Assembly: GCA_037576195.1 (NCBI GenBank)
Contig: CM075101.1
Coordinates: 51,212,001-51,276,000, forward strand
Source of the DNA: Phytoseiulus persimilis
Lineage: Eukaryota; Arthropoda; Arachnida; Mesostigmata; Phytoseiidae
Direction of reading: 5' to 3'
Length of the DNA stretch: 64,000 bases
Below, in pieces: positions 52,701-61,488 of this stretch (position 1 is its first letter; every line of letters starts with the position of its first letter). Under the pieces are notes generated by a model. That model had not been told where the DNA came from. It saw only the letters and a list, made by a program, of their open reading frames with translations, and searched no databases. The translations under genes and the position numbers were made by a program.

Positions 52701-53937
52701 TTGGAACTTTCCCACGATGCCGTAAACGACGCCAATGCATTGAGGGTCCGTCAGTTCAGCCAGAGAGCACACTGAAGAAGGGGATTCAGTTTGTTCAGCG
52801 AGTAGTTATCATACGGTTCATTTTCTCACGGCTGAAGTTTGTCGGCCGACGAGCCCACGAATCGATTCAGAGAATCAGTTCGAACGCACTCTCGCGTAAA
52901 TCTCCCGTACGACCCAGGCATCGTAATATCCAGTCGACTGTCGTCGGAGGAAGCGATTCGGAGTCATGGCAGTCTCCGTGCGCCGAGGGATGACATTCCC
53001 GAACAACTAGTGAGCCCGGAGCAGTTAAAATTTGAGTGCACACTCCTTGGAAACGGAGTCGCATGAGTCGAGCTCATCACTCAACGAGCGGCCATTATTC
53101 ACCATTAGGCTCCAAGAGGCCGTAGGAATGCCGTCAAAGTGCATCACATTCTGCCTGTCATCCTGCTGACTCTAATCTTTTCATTCCGGGAAGCTCTCAG
53201 AACAGAGGTGATTCTCCCCCACCCTTTGCACCCGCCGGGCACAATTAGCGAGACCAGTGATCGGACAGTGATCTTTCGAGGGCGCGACCGACCATAATCA
53301 GCGAGACCACCTTTCTGAATGCGACATCCGTAATCGGAGGAGATTCCGGGAATCCGCTTCAGAGGGTTGCAGACAACATCACAAAAATATGTAGCATCAT
53401 CCGAACTAGTGCGCGATGCGCGCATTTGTGAGGATCGAGGACGAGAGACGAGCTACGAGCGGAAACTACAAACTTCAGAAATGTTCGGATCGCCGTTTCC
53501 AGCCCATTGAGGAGTCCGGTAGTTCCCTTCGATGACCGAGTGAGCGACCGACACCGATTGACGGCTGAGCGCATCATGCTTCAGCGTTGAGGAATCCGGA
53601 ATTGCATTCGAACTGGGAGAACGACTTTGTCGAGGCGCGAATTCGCCGCAGCGATTATCCTCAACATCCGTCGGCTCTGTTCGCGGTCAGTAGCTGTTGC
53701 CGAATACGTTCGCTTCTCTGAATCATGTCGACTCTGACAGGGTGTGACCAGTTTCCGGATTGACAACTGAGTGCGGAGCACCGAATGCTCCCCGGAAGGG
53801 GGTTCTCCCATGATAGAAGTGAAATGAGCAGTCACATTACCTCTCCTCGGAGTTAAGGAGCCGTTCTCGCGACTGCACCACAGACTATGTTCACCACTGA
53901 GGAGAATGTAGTTCTCCGGAGTATAAAGAACTTCCAT
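46756..53937 (-). CDS. INPP5F: INPP5F / SAC2 phosphoinositide 4-phosphatase (27 exons, complete)
   Basis: The spliced product is 1,086 residues, close to the roughly 1,130 of vertebrate INPP5F. In this family the enzyme removes the 4-phosphate of PI(4)P on early and recycling endosomes. Seen here: the family N-terminus (MEVLYTPENYILL, LWCSR); a SAC domain with LCRKHHMG, ISRRSRHRAGTRYKRRGVD, GSVPVFWSQ, VAFDFHEYC and the catalytic CIDCLDRT (CX5R, Cys about 481, Arg about 487); then WANNGDIISRQYAGTAALKG, DGYNSANRYYLNRFRDAYRQ, and the hSac2-type region (LVPDDE, GGWALIDADP, LEDLEKLELGPEP). A Ser/Pro-rich tail ends in CRSVIIDI. Every catalytic-domain block expected of the family is present in order, with no internal stop. 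The start ATG (53935-53937) sits in a good context (ACCATGG). Very likely functional. The least certain points are the 72-base exon 7 and some splice sites in the poorly conserved tail. Confidence 0.95.
46756..53937 (-). other. INPP5F: Exon map of the INPP5F/SAC2 gene
   Basis: Coding exons, 5' to 3' on the minus strand: 53841-53937, 52691-52771, 52446-52588, 52151-52351, 51898-52061, 51677-51797, 51503-51574 (tentative), 51112-51411, 50884-51011, 50742-50787, 50486-50649, 50306-50398, 49951-50049, 49749-49863, 49579-49665, 49319-49461, 49085-49219, 48904-49000, 48714-48819, 48534-48628, 48258-48449, 48063-48117, 47895-47954, 47717-47805, 47426-47534, 47006-47139, 46756-46890. They sum to 3,261 bases (1,087 codons with the TAG stop) and all junction phases agree. 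Intron 1 is 1,069 bases; most others are 83-117, with a few of 140-286. Conserved-domain junctions are fixed by family similarity. From exon 20 onward they rest on phase and splice signals, except the last exon, whose C-terminus is again recognisable. Confidence 0.85.
51798..51897 (-). other. Probable GC-AG intron in INPP5F (intron 5)
   Basis: The exon before it ends in codons for YDE plus AG, followed by gcgagg rather than a GT. The next exon starts A-TTT-TTC-TGG after ...acttgcag. Joining them gives YDERFFWN, matching the family motif DDRFFWN, and keeps the frame. No GT near this point gives the same junction. The intron is 100 bases, the usual size in this gene. GC-AG is a known minor class of U2 introns. 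Confidence 0.75.
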
Positions 53938-54103
53938 GGTCGGGGTTGTCGGATTGTACGATCAGATTTCACGGATTGTGAGCTTCGAATCGGATACTGT
54001 GGCATCCAGACCCTTCTACTTCTCCACAGTCTCCGCCTGCTGTCATTTCTCTCTGACGACACAGACAGAGAGAGCAGTCGCAGCAGCAACAACGGCGCTG
54101 GGA

Positions 54104-54138
54104 GTAGTGGTGGTGTGGTGGTGGTATTGTGGCGGTGG
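54104..54138 (+). repeat. GTG-rich microsatellite upstream of INPP5F
   Basis: A run of GTGG/GTG words (GTAGTGGTGGTGTGGTGGTGG and on), preceded by a short CAG/CAA run at about 54080-54095. It lies 170-200 bases upstream of the INPP5F start codon, in what is probably its promoter or 5' leader. A regulatory role is not shown. Confidence 0.7.
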
Positions 54139-54964
54139 TCGCTTGTGGCGCTCCGGTCAGCTGACGGGGGCACACAAGACAGAAATACCCGCGCGGTTTC
54201 AAAACGGACGTTTGGGAGCGCGCCGAGCGTCGATCTTCGGCTCCCATCCCAAAGAACCACCTTTCGCAGGGTCCTCGCACTCAGTTTATACTCTAACGGT
54301 CTCGACATCACTACGCTCGCGGCCATGTCCTACTTCGAACTGATGACAGTGATTTAGACCGCTTCGTCGCAGCTCCATTCCACTGCGCTATGGCCTCGCA
54401 GACTCTTCGCGGAAAAGTTGAGGCGTCGCAGACTTCCAGGACAAGAAAACGAGGACACGTGATGGAGGAGTTCTCGAAGCAGCTCTTTTCGTGAGGATGA
54501 TCTGGACATCTTGCTTGCCCTAACAGCCGGGCTTGCGTCGAAGTCATCACGGCGGGCTGTGCATGCAAATTTTCTCCTTCCGGGATTTTATCCGAACATT
54601 GTTCTAAGAGGAACAGTATTCCGCTTCGGTCTCTGTTTTGTGATATTGTAACGAGGTTTCCGCTATCTGCTAAAGCTCGCTCACAGGGCGTCCTAGCGAC
54701 CTGGGGAATGGATAGGCCGTCGCTCCCGGAGTAAGTAGGCGAACGTACTCGGACACAATTCGGAAGCCTGAAAGGGCGAGGTCGGACGGGTCTCGGGACG
54801 CTGGCGTAGGGCAAGGACGGGGCGCTGGGTCAAGGCACAATTACTCTCAGAGCGGAGCGGGGCGCTTCAACTCTAAAGCTAGGGCTGTTGGGGTGGAAGA
54901 AAGGGACGGGCGTGAGGGTCCACAATTCGACTCCACTGTCTTCGTTTCGTCGTCTCTCTTTCAT

Positions 54965-55611
54965 TCAGTCTCTCCTCTCTCGCCTTACTCTTGCTCCCTA
55001 CACGTCTTGCGCACAGAATCGCTTACATGTGACGTAAATGTGGTCTCCACTGACTGCTCTCTGGCTACCTGTCCAGATACGGTCGTCTTTGGAGTACCTC
55101 GACTGAATGTGGCTTCCTTGAGCTTCATGACAATATGCGGATCCGGCGGAGAATGAATGCTATCCGTTGACGCGAGAAGAGGCGGTATTATTTCAAGATC
55201 CAAGCGAGGGTTGGTCGCATGATCTGGCTGCTGAGTCATTCGGTTGTGTTCGATATCTGTGAGGTCTCCACTCACGAGTCTAGGATCCATCCAAATGAGG
55301 GGTCCTTCGAGATCTTGGAGTCTCTGCAGCGGGTCGGTCAAATAGCTTGCAAGAAGTGGTTCGACTCCAGTTCTCCGCTGCATCGGTTCCGTCAAGGATT
55401 GCGTTCACTGTTTCCGTTCCGTTACACAATCTGCGATTTAATGACCAGAACTCCGATCCGGACGGTTGATAGTTATTCAAGCATCCCGCTCCACGAACGT
55501 ACAGACATAACGCTCTCCCGGAAACTCCGTTGAACAAGCTGATCTCACCTGTGATTCCACAAATTCAAAGAGCCCAAATCCCCAACACCGTTCGAGCAAC
55601 CATTCCACCAT
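54965..55611 (-). CDS. Hypothetical protein, three-exon model
   Basis: I do not recognise a family. The model is exons 55549-55611 (start ATG at 55609-55611), 55069-55377 and 54965-54997 (stop TGA), all phase 0, with introns of 171 and 71 bases. It gives 134 residues. Donors are good (gtgaga, gtagcc); the first acceptor is weak. The protein begins MVEWLLERCWGFGLFEFVES; the long middle exon is acidic and leucine/proline-rich (DPLQRLQDLEGPLIWMDPR, LDLEIIPPLLAS). It lies about 1 kb upstream of INPP5F on the same strand. Other frames are also open across parts of it, so it may be wrong or part of a longer gene. Confidence 0.35.
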
Positions 55612-58600
55612 TAGATGACGGAATCAGGCACAGCTTTCCGATCTTGAAATGCTGGCTGGTCCGAAGCGGCCGACGAACGCTCAATGGGTATTCTCAGAAT
55701 TAGGTGGAGCAAACTACTGACATTATGTTTCGAAACGCAGTGAGTTGAGAGAGCAGAAGCCGTGGGCGTTTCTGCCGTCAGCTCTTTGACCAGAGCTTGC
55801 GGTTAATCGCTGCTAAGCCGCCCTCTGGGTCGCTCCATATCGGCTCTCCGTGCTCCCGAGGGACTGCATTGTGATCGGCGGCAAGCGAGAACCCCCACGA
55901 ACGAAAACCTCATGGCGGTTCGTAAGTCTTCCAGACAACGGGCGGTGTCTCTGCGTTGAAGAACGGTGGAGAAGGCGTCCTACTTTATACCCGAACCCAC
56001 TCTGTATAAACCTCCCGTTCCGAAACCCCAGCATAGGTCAGACGAGCCTTCCAACCCTCTCGTTCCTGATGCTGGAGCTCAAATGCTGGGTATAAGACTT
56101 CTGGACTGGGTACCGGCCCTTGCGACCTCCTCGAATCGCCGTTCACGTCCAGAATTTGCCATGATGCTCTCCCGGAATCGAGGCATCAGTACTCCAAGCT
56201 GCGGGAAGAGTATCGGGGAGTTTTGATCTGAACTACCGAAGGAAATCGTTGTGTTCCTGCCAGGTTGCCACCGTGATCGCTAAGGGCATCAGAATGCCTC
56301 GCCATGCCTGTTACATTAGGGAACTTGAGGTCGTCCACTTAGATTTCTTGTCCGGAATCCCCAGAGTAGAGGCGTAGTCCAATCGTTGCATCTGATTTTT
56401 CACCCTCCTGAAGAACCATCATCTATCTTTCCACCCCAAACAGAAGAGGGAGGGGGGCATCAAATCCGCCCTGGGCATCATGGAGACCCGCTACGTCACT
56501 GACCGGGATGCTCCTAAAATCAAGGGATCGAGTGCGTATCGGTTCCGTTGGATGGAGGAAAGGATTCCAATAACTTGGTAACATGAATGGCGAGAATCCA
56601 TTCAGAGCTTGAAGTCAGCGAGCGATTTCATCAGTCTCGTCCTCAAAGCATTCCCCCCGTATCCCGTAATCCTCAAGGAAGCCGGATAAAGAAGAACATG
56701 GCAAGAAGTTCTCAGATCGGTCTAAACTGACCGAGTATGGAGTTGCTAGGTCTATACGAAAACTCCTGTTTCCGTTGGTCCGTTTCAGACTCCACAGGAC
56801 GAGAAACTGAGGGGGCTCGTTTTTCGGGCTCGAAGAAGCGGTCGGATCGGCGGAATTGGACGAGATGACGAAATTCGCTCCACCGACGGCTCTCTGCACG
56901 CACAGGATTTTGGGATGCTGAGATCGAGAGGCTTACTTCCCAAAGGCGGGAAGACAGGGAGCGTTAACAGGGAAATATCGAAAGACCGCGTTCATGGAGG
57001 AACCGATCGCATGGCTCATCTGTATCTTATAATTGTTGAAAATTCAAGCAAATATCCATCCTGAGTCTCAACTCTCTAAGCGGCTATAGGCACTACGCAT
57101 GATGTGAGCGAGTGACAAGAACTATGTTCCGATGAGAGCCGCGGGACATCTAAAGGTTCTTCTGCTCGATCGGGATTCGGTCTCGGATTGCAGCCTCGCG
57201 ATCGCTAGGTCGCATTCAAAAACGCTGACTGATCCGGTTCCTAGTTGGGAACTCTCAATTAGAAGTATTCATGCGATCAATTTTCCATGGATACGGTAAC
57301 TGTTCATTGGGCACGCCAGCAGATGCTCAAGCTCATAAGCGAATGTTTGATGGTGTTTGTTGAGACGATTGCTCTGAAATTCTCAGAATAGCATCCAGAC
57401 TTCCGAGCCTAATCGAGATTTTGGTTCTCTCCAGACTGGAAAACCTGGGTTGATGAATGCTCAAGCGCAGGTTGGAAGAGGAAACTCAGCGCTTCCGCCA
57501 TATTTGAATTTTCAGCCGCAGCCGCTCGAAAAAAAAGCGCGCCTCACAGAACTCACAGTCACAGAATCAGGATGCTTGCTCAGAACAATGCAGTCGTTCG
57601 GAGTGCAAATTAATTCTGATCCATATCAAGGGGTGACCTTAAGTGACAACCAGCCCGGCGACGCGCCGCGAAGAAGGTGACGTTACCTCACAACTCATGG
57701 GCGCGCAGTCAATCGTCAGTGACTTCTTTCCCCGCTCAATTGTTCGAGGGAGACGCTAAAGAGGAGCAACTGCTCAAGTGAATATTCATGAAGACTATTC
57801 TTCCTATTTTTCTCATTGGGTGTTCTCGCAGTTGCACCGATTTCCGAAAAGCGGGGGCCATTTCTCGCAGGATGCATTCTCGTGAATCGTTCCTTGTGGA
57901 ATTCATCGTTGTCATTCCAATTCCAGGACATAAGCCAAGCGGGCTCTCCTGGTACGAGGAGATCAATAGGAGAGCCGAGACTCGCCATTCATTCGAAGAC
58001 AGCTCCCTCGAACGCACGGCAACACTCCACAGAGCCTGCTCAGGGCTTTAGATTCGAGAGATTTGAGCGTCCGGCAGAAATCGTTCTCATCGGTTCCCCG
58101 CAAGATTTCCAATCGCCATGACTGCTGTCGGAGAACATGATGCAAGCTTACCACACTCGAGAGGGGGGTTGAGAAGTGTGAATTGTATTGTGTGAATCTG
58201 TACAGCTCTAGAGGCGATTCCGCCGTGGTCATTGGAGGGGGCCGCGAAACTGAGTCGCCTCCGACTCGAGTGAATCTTCTGTGACGAGTGAGAGCTCTCT
58301 GCTTGGTGGACGTCGATGTTCCAGACTCCTCTCGCCGCCTACTGCATTCGATTTCGGAGGGGGTTCGCTGGCATAGTTTTCAACTTCTTTCGCAAGGGAG
58401 GGGAGAGATAAGTCACTGAAATGCATCCTGTCTTCGTCTTTGTTGTTCGCAATCAGCTGGGAAAATCGTGCGATGATGATTCTCTGAAATTGTGCTTATT
58501 GTCAAGGCAAACAATGATCACTTGAGATTTGCATCCAACTGCTCGAGAGTCGACTGCTCGTTTATCCGACACAAATCATTCCACATCGTCAATTGACGGG

Positions 58601-59517
58601 TGGGGACTTTGAGAGTTTCGGAACTTTCCGCGAAAATTCCCGTCGGAAGTCTTGTTACTTGTCATTTGGGCCTCAATATTCCGGAGAGTGACAGTCAAGT
58701 TCATTCTCATCGACGGCCAAGACTATATGAGCCGATTAGGACGACTGGACTTGAAAGCAAACCTCCAAGGTAATCATGCTAAACGAGGATAAGTTTCTGA
58801 ATCAGCACACCAGAAGGAATGTTTTCGTCTCATTAACTGGAACGTTCGGAAGCGTCCGTGACTTTCAGAACTACAGACCGTCTTGTCAAGCGTCATCCCA
58901 TCAATGCTATACCTTTCGGCAAGGATGCCGAGCTCTGACCGATTCCTCGGAGACGAGCAAATCAGGCAACCAGCCAGAACAAAAGATAAGAATGAGCAAA
59001 GCGTTCGCAGGCATACGGAATGAAGAATTCATCTGATTCGCATCTCGGTGAGACAGAGAACTTTTCGCACGGCTCAACTAACTGCTCCACTTGAGGGTTC
59101 AACTTCGCCGGCGGCCCGAGAAGGTCGAATGAACGAGGAAGATTTATTTGATGCACTCTCCAGAACTCCTTAACAAAAACTAGGGACGATTTATTGATGG
59201 CTGATATCGGGGCTACTCTCGCCTCAAAAAAGGTGAGGTGGAACGAATGTCTCCTTTCCTAAGAGCTCTCGTTAAAAGCTCTTTGTATGAGCGTTGTGAG
59301 GGACGTTGCCTCAGAACCATCACAGGAGTGGAAATTTCTCCGGTTGTATCTGCCGATTGTGTCGCAGTGTTCCGTGTTTGATGTGCGCTGTACGCCTCGG
59401 AATCGAATCGAAATATTGATCGTTCCGTCACTGCCACTGGGACCATGACGTCTGTAAGCGTTCTTCCCTCGGATAGTTTGCTTGAAGATATTGTGATTTC
59501 AGAGCAGGTTATCACCC
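55612..59517. other. No recognised gene; possible exons
   Basis: Exon-like minus-strand frames: 56615-56899 (PPQFLVLWSLKRTNGNRSF), 58229-58431 (preceded by a cag acceptor) and 58585-58710 (from an ATG; LTVTLRNIEAQMTSNK). The last two do not share phase at the obvious splice sites. On the plus strand 57816-58121 is open for 101 residues, with LGVLAVAPISEKRG near its start. No family recognised on either strand. Confidence 0.4.
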
Positions 59518-59877
59518 TCATTCAATCCCGACGGGGTTCCTCCCGGAGTTATCCAAAGGGCGAACGAATGATGACGAGCGAAGAGACTCAAAAAAAGCAG
59601 AAGTGAAGAGAGCTCTATTCAGAACAAACGGATCGCCGAGGCTCGTATCGACTATTCCGATAGGTTTGAAGGTTCTCATGGGTTTCGCGAACTCGGCTCC
59701 TTCATTCTGAAGCGCTTGTCATGTTCCACGGAAGGAACTAGCTGGAATAACTGGATTCATCCCCGCGAGGTGCTTACCGCTGCAGGCGTAGTGAGAATCT
59801 CCTGCCGCCGAAGTGACGACCCGTTCCAGGTGATCAAGCTCTAGCTCCCACAATTGAATGTTCCCGTGCGGTGTCAT
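59518..59877 (-). CDS. Hypothetical small protein, two-exon model
   Basis: No family recognised. Exon 1 is 59778-59877, from an ATG and including IQLWELELDHLERVV, with a good gtaagc donor. Exon 2 is 59518-59714 (EGAEFAKPMRTFKPIG, LGDPFVLNRALFTSAFFESL) and ends in TGA. The phases agree across a 63-base intron and the product is 97 residues. Codon choice favours the RNY pattern. It points away from the cuticular protein gene, with about 330 bases between the two start codons. There is no similarity evidence. Confidence 0.33.
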
Positions 59878-59944
59878 TCATCTCGGTTGGTTGTGAATTT
59901 CAGTGAGATTCTGATCTTTGTGTGTTATCCTGGAACTGAGGTAC

Positions 59945-60080
59945 CTACGCTCTTCCCGCGTGTCCTCGTCGATAGGGTTTATGGAATCCTGCTCCGCAGC
60001 ACCGGACCCTCCACCTCTGGGGGCACCGTTCGAACCGATGATGGCCTCCCAAAACATTCGAGACAGTTGCCACAAGCTGA
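59945..60080 (-). other. Possible exon, minus strand
   Basis: An open stretch between a weak acceptor (atcatag) and a gtacct donor, reading MFWEAIIGSNGAPRGG and DSINPIDEDTREERR. Its composition is coding-like, but it does not join in phase to the two-exon model just downstream, so its gene is unknown. A competing frame here looks like a hydrophobic leader, which keeps confidence low. Confidence 0.25.
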
Positions 60081-60207
60081 ACGAGTACTATGATTGCACG
60101 CACGGCGCGCTTCTAACTCTTTGGGCTCCGGGGAACGGAATCAATCAAGACTTGAACGCAACCGATCCTTAAACGGATCACTCGGAGCGACCGGGCTTAG
60201 GGTTGAG

Positions 60208-61488
60208 ATGACACACGTGGCAACTAGGAGCTTCCCAAGAGGAAGCCCGAATTCCACGACTATATTTTGTCCATTCCAGGTACTCTTCAAGGTAGCGCTT
60301 ATATGCTCTGCGCTCCTGCCCGACACGAGCTCGTACCCCCGGAATTCCGAGGTGAGAAGTTCACCCTGTGTTCGACTTTCCCCCCTCGTTCGCATTACAC
60401 GATATTCCGTCTCTGCTCTGGGTGGCCCTGCCCCAGCCGTTGTTGCGACAAGCTTCACACAACGAGGCCCACCATATGGGAAGATGAAAAAGCACTCGAG
60501 CACCGTTTCCAGATTTCTGTGTAGACTTGAGACAGAATGATTGTCACTCAAATTTGAATATTCATCAACTAGAGCTCTGGCTGGGAGCAATCCCCTCAAA
60601 ACGGCGGTTGGGAAGACGCGCAACAAGACTTTGCGTGGCCCAGAACTCACCACAGTGCCGAAGATAGGTGAGATCCGTCAACTGTTCTCATATGACCTCC
60701 TCGGCCTTGTTGTTCAATCGAATTTAAGTATCGACTTCCTTCCAGAACACAAGGATGGGCACGCGCATCTCATGCTTACGGCCCGATAGGATATCAGGTT
60801 TGTGCAGGAGTTCGTTTAATGCAGCACGCGATGCTTGCTACTTTCGAAATCCTGTGTCATTTAGCGGATTTCGCGACAGTTTCAACACAGAGAGGCGCGG
60901 AAACCGTATCATTTCTCTTATTCTGCTCATGGACACGATGGCGGATCCGCTCGAGAAGAAAAAACTGATGAGAATGGCAGAGTGACCGGCTGGTACACGA
61001 TTGTCACGGCTGATGGTCACAAGAGAAAGGTAAGCTCCGATGTATAACAGGCGTATCGGTGATAATATCCCATTGGGATAATCGATCAAATCCCGATAGT
61101 AAGAGGCGAAAGGCAATCTGATCCAGCTCCGTCAGGCCAACTCCTTTTAAGGTCTCTTATGTGGCTGATGAAAACGGTTTTCGAGCGAAAGTAGTCACCA
61201 ATGAACCTGGAACCGCCAATGAGGACCCTGCTGATGTGGTCGTGAAGTCTCACGCTCCGAAGGTATCGTCAGAGGAGTCTGGGATATGGACGATGGATTG
61301 CGACGAGATCGGCAGTGAGCTTGCTCGTGTCGGAAATATAAATGAATGACGATTTTCAGGCGGTGAATTCCGAGCCAAGCTCCGAGAAACCGGGTGATGG
61401 ATGGCAGCAAACCCGAGGTCAGAATAATACACCGGAACCCTCCCTGTTTGAGGCTTGGTTCCAAGAATTCTTGCTCGATATGCTTTAG
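60208..61488 (+). CDS. Cuticular protein with chitin-binding (RR-type) core, secreted
   Basis: Structural protein of the exoskeleton. Exons: 60208-60216 (start exon, least certain), 60280-60351, 60573-60667, 60746-60797, 60895-61029, 61152-61262, 61360-61488; the phases agree and give 200 residues. The start reads MTH then VLFKVALICSALL, a signal peptide. A Trp/Gln/Gly-rich spacer follows (SSGWEQSPQNGGWEDAQQD), then HAYGPIGYQ. The chitin-binding core runs from about residue 80 (PYHFSY, DENGRVTGWYTIVTADG) across an intron to VSYVADENGFRA and TNEPGTANEDPADV. The tail is acidic, ending FQEFLLDML and TAG at 61486. The core plus NEPGTANxDPADV is characteristic of arachnid cuticle proteins, so this gene also places the organism. 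Exon 5 uses an acacagag acceptor; a competing cag four bases earlier would be out of frame. The start exon's donor (gtggca) is weak. Confidence 0.85.

Noticed and set aside
53887..54357. Two overlapping plus-strand frames of 135-156 residues upstream of INPP5F.
   Set aside because: They run through the GTG/CAG simple repeat and overlap the INPP5F first exon antisense; the low-complexity Val/Gly/Ser runs explain their openness.
60141..60653. 170-residue open frame on the minus strand that looked like a real exon, faintly like a stretch of SZT2.
   Set aside because: It lies opposite two coding exons of the cuticular protein gene, whose phases and chitin-binding core are convincing. The SZT2 resemblance was a few residues only, and neighbouring expected SZT2 blocks were not found.
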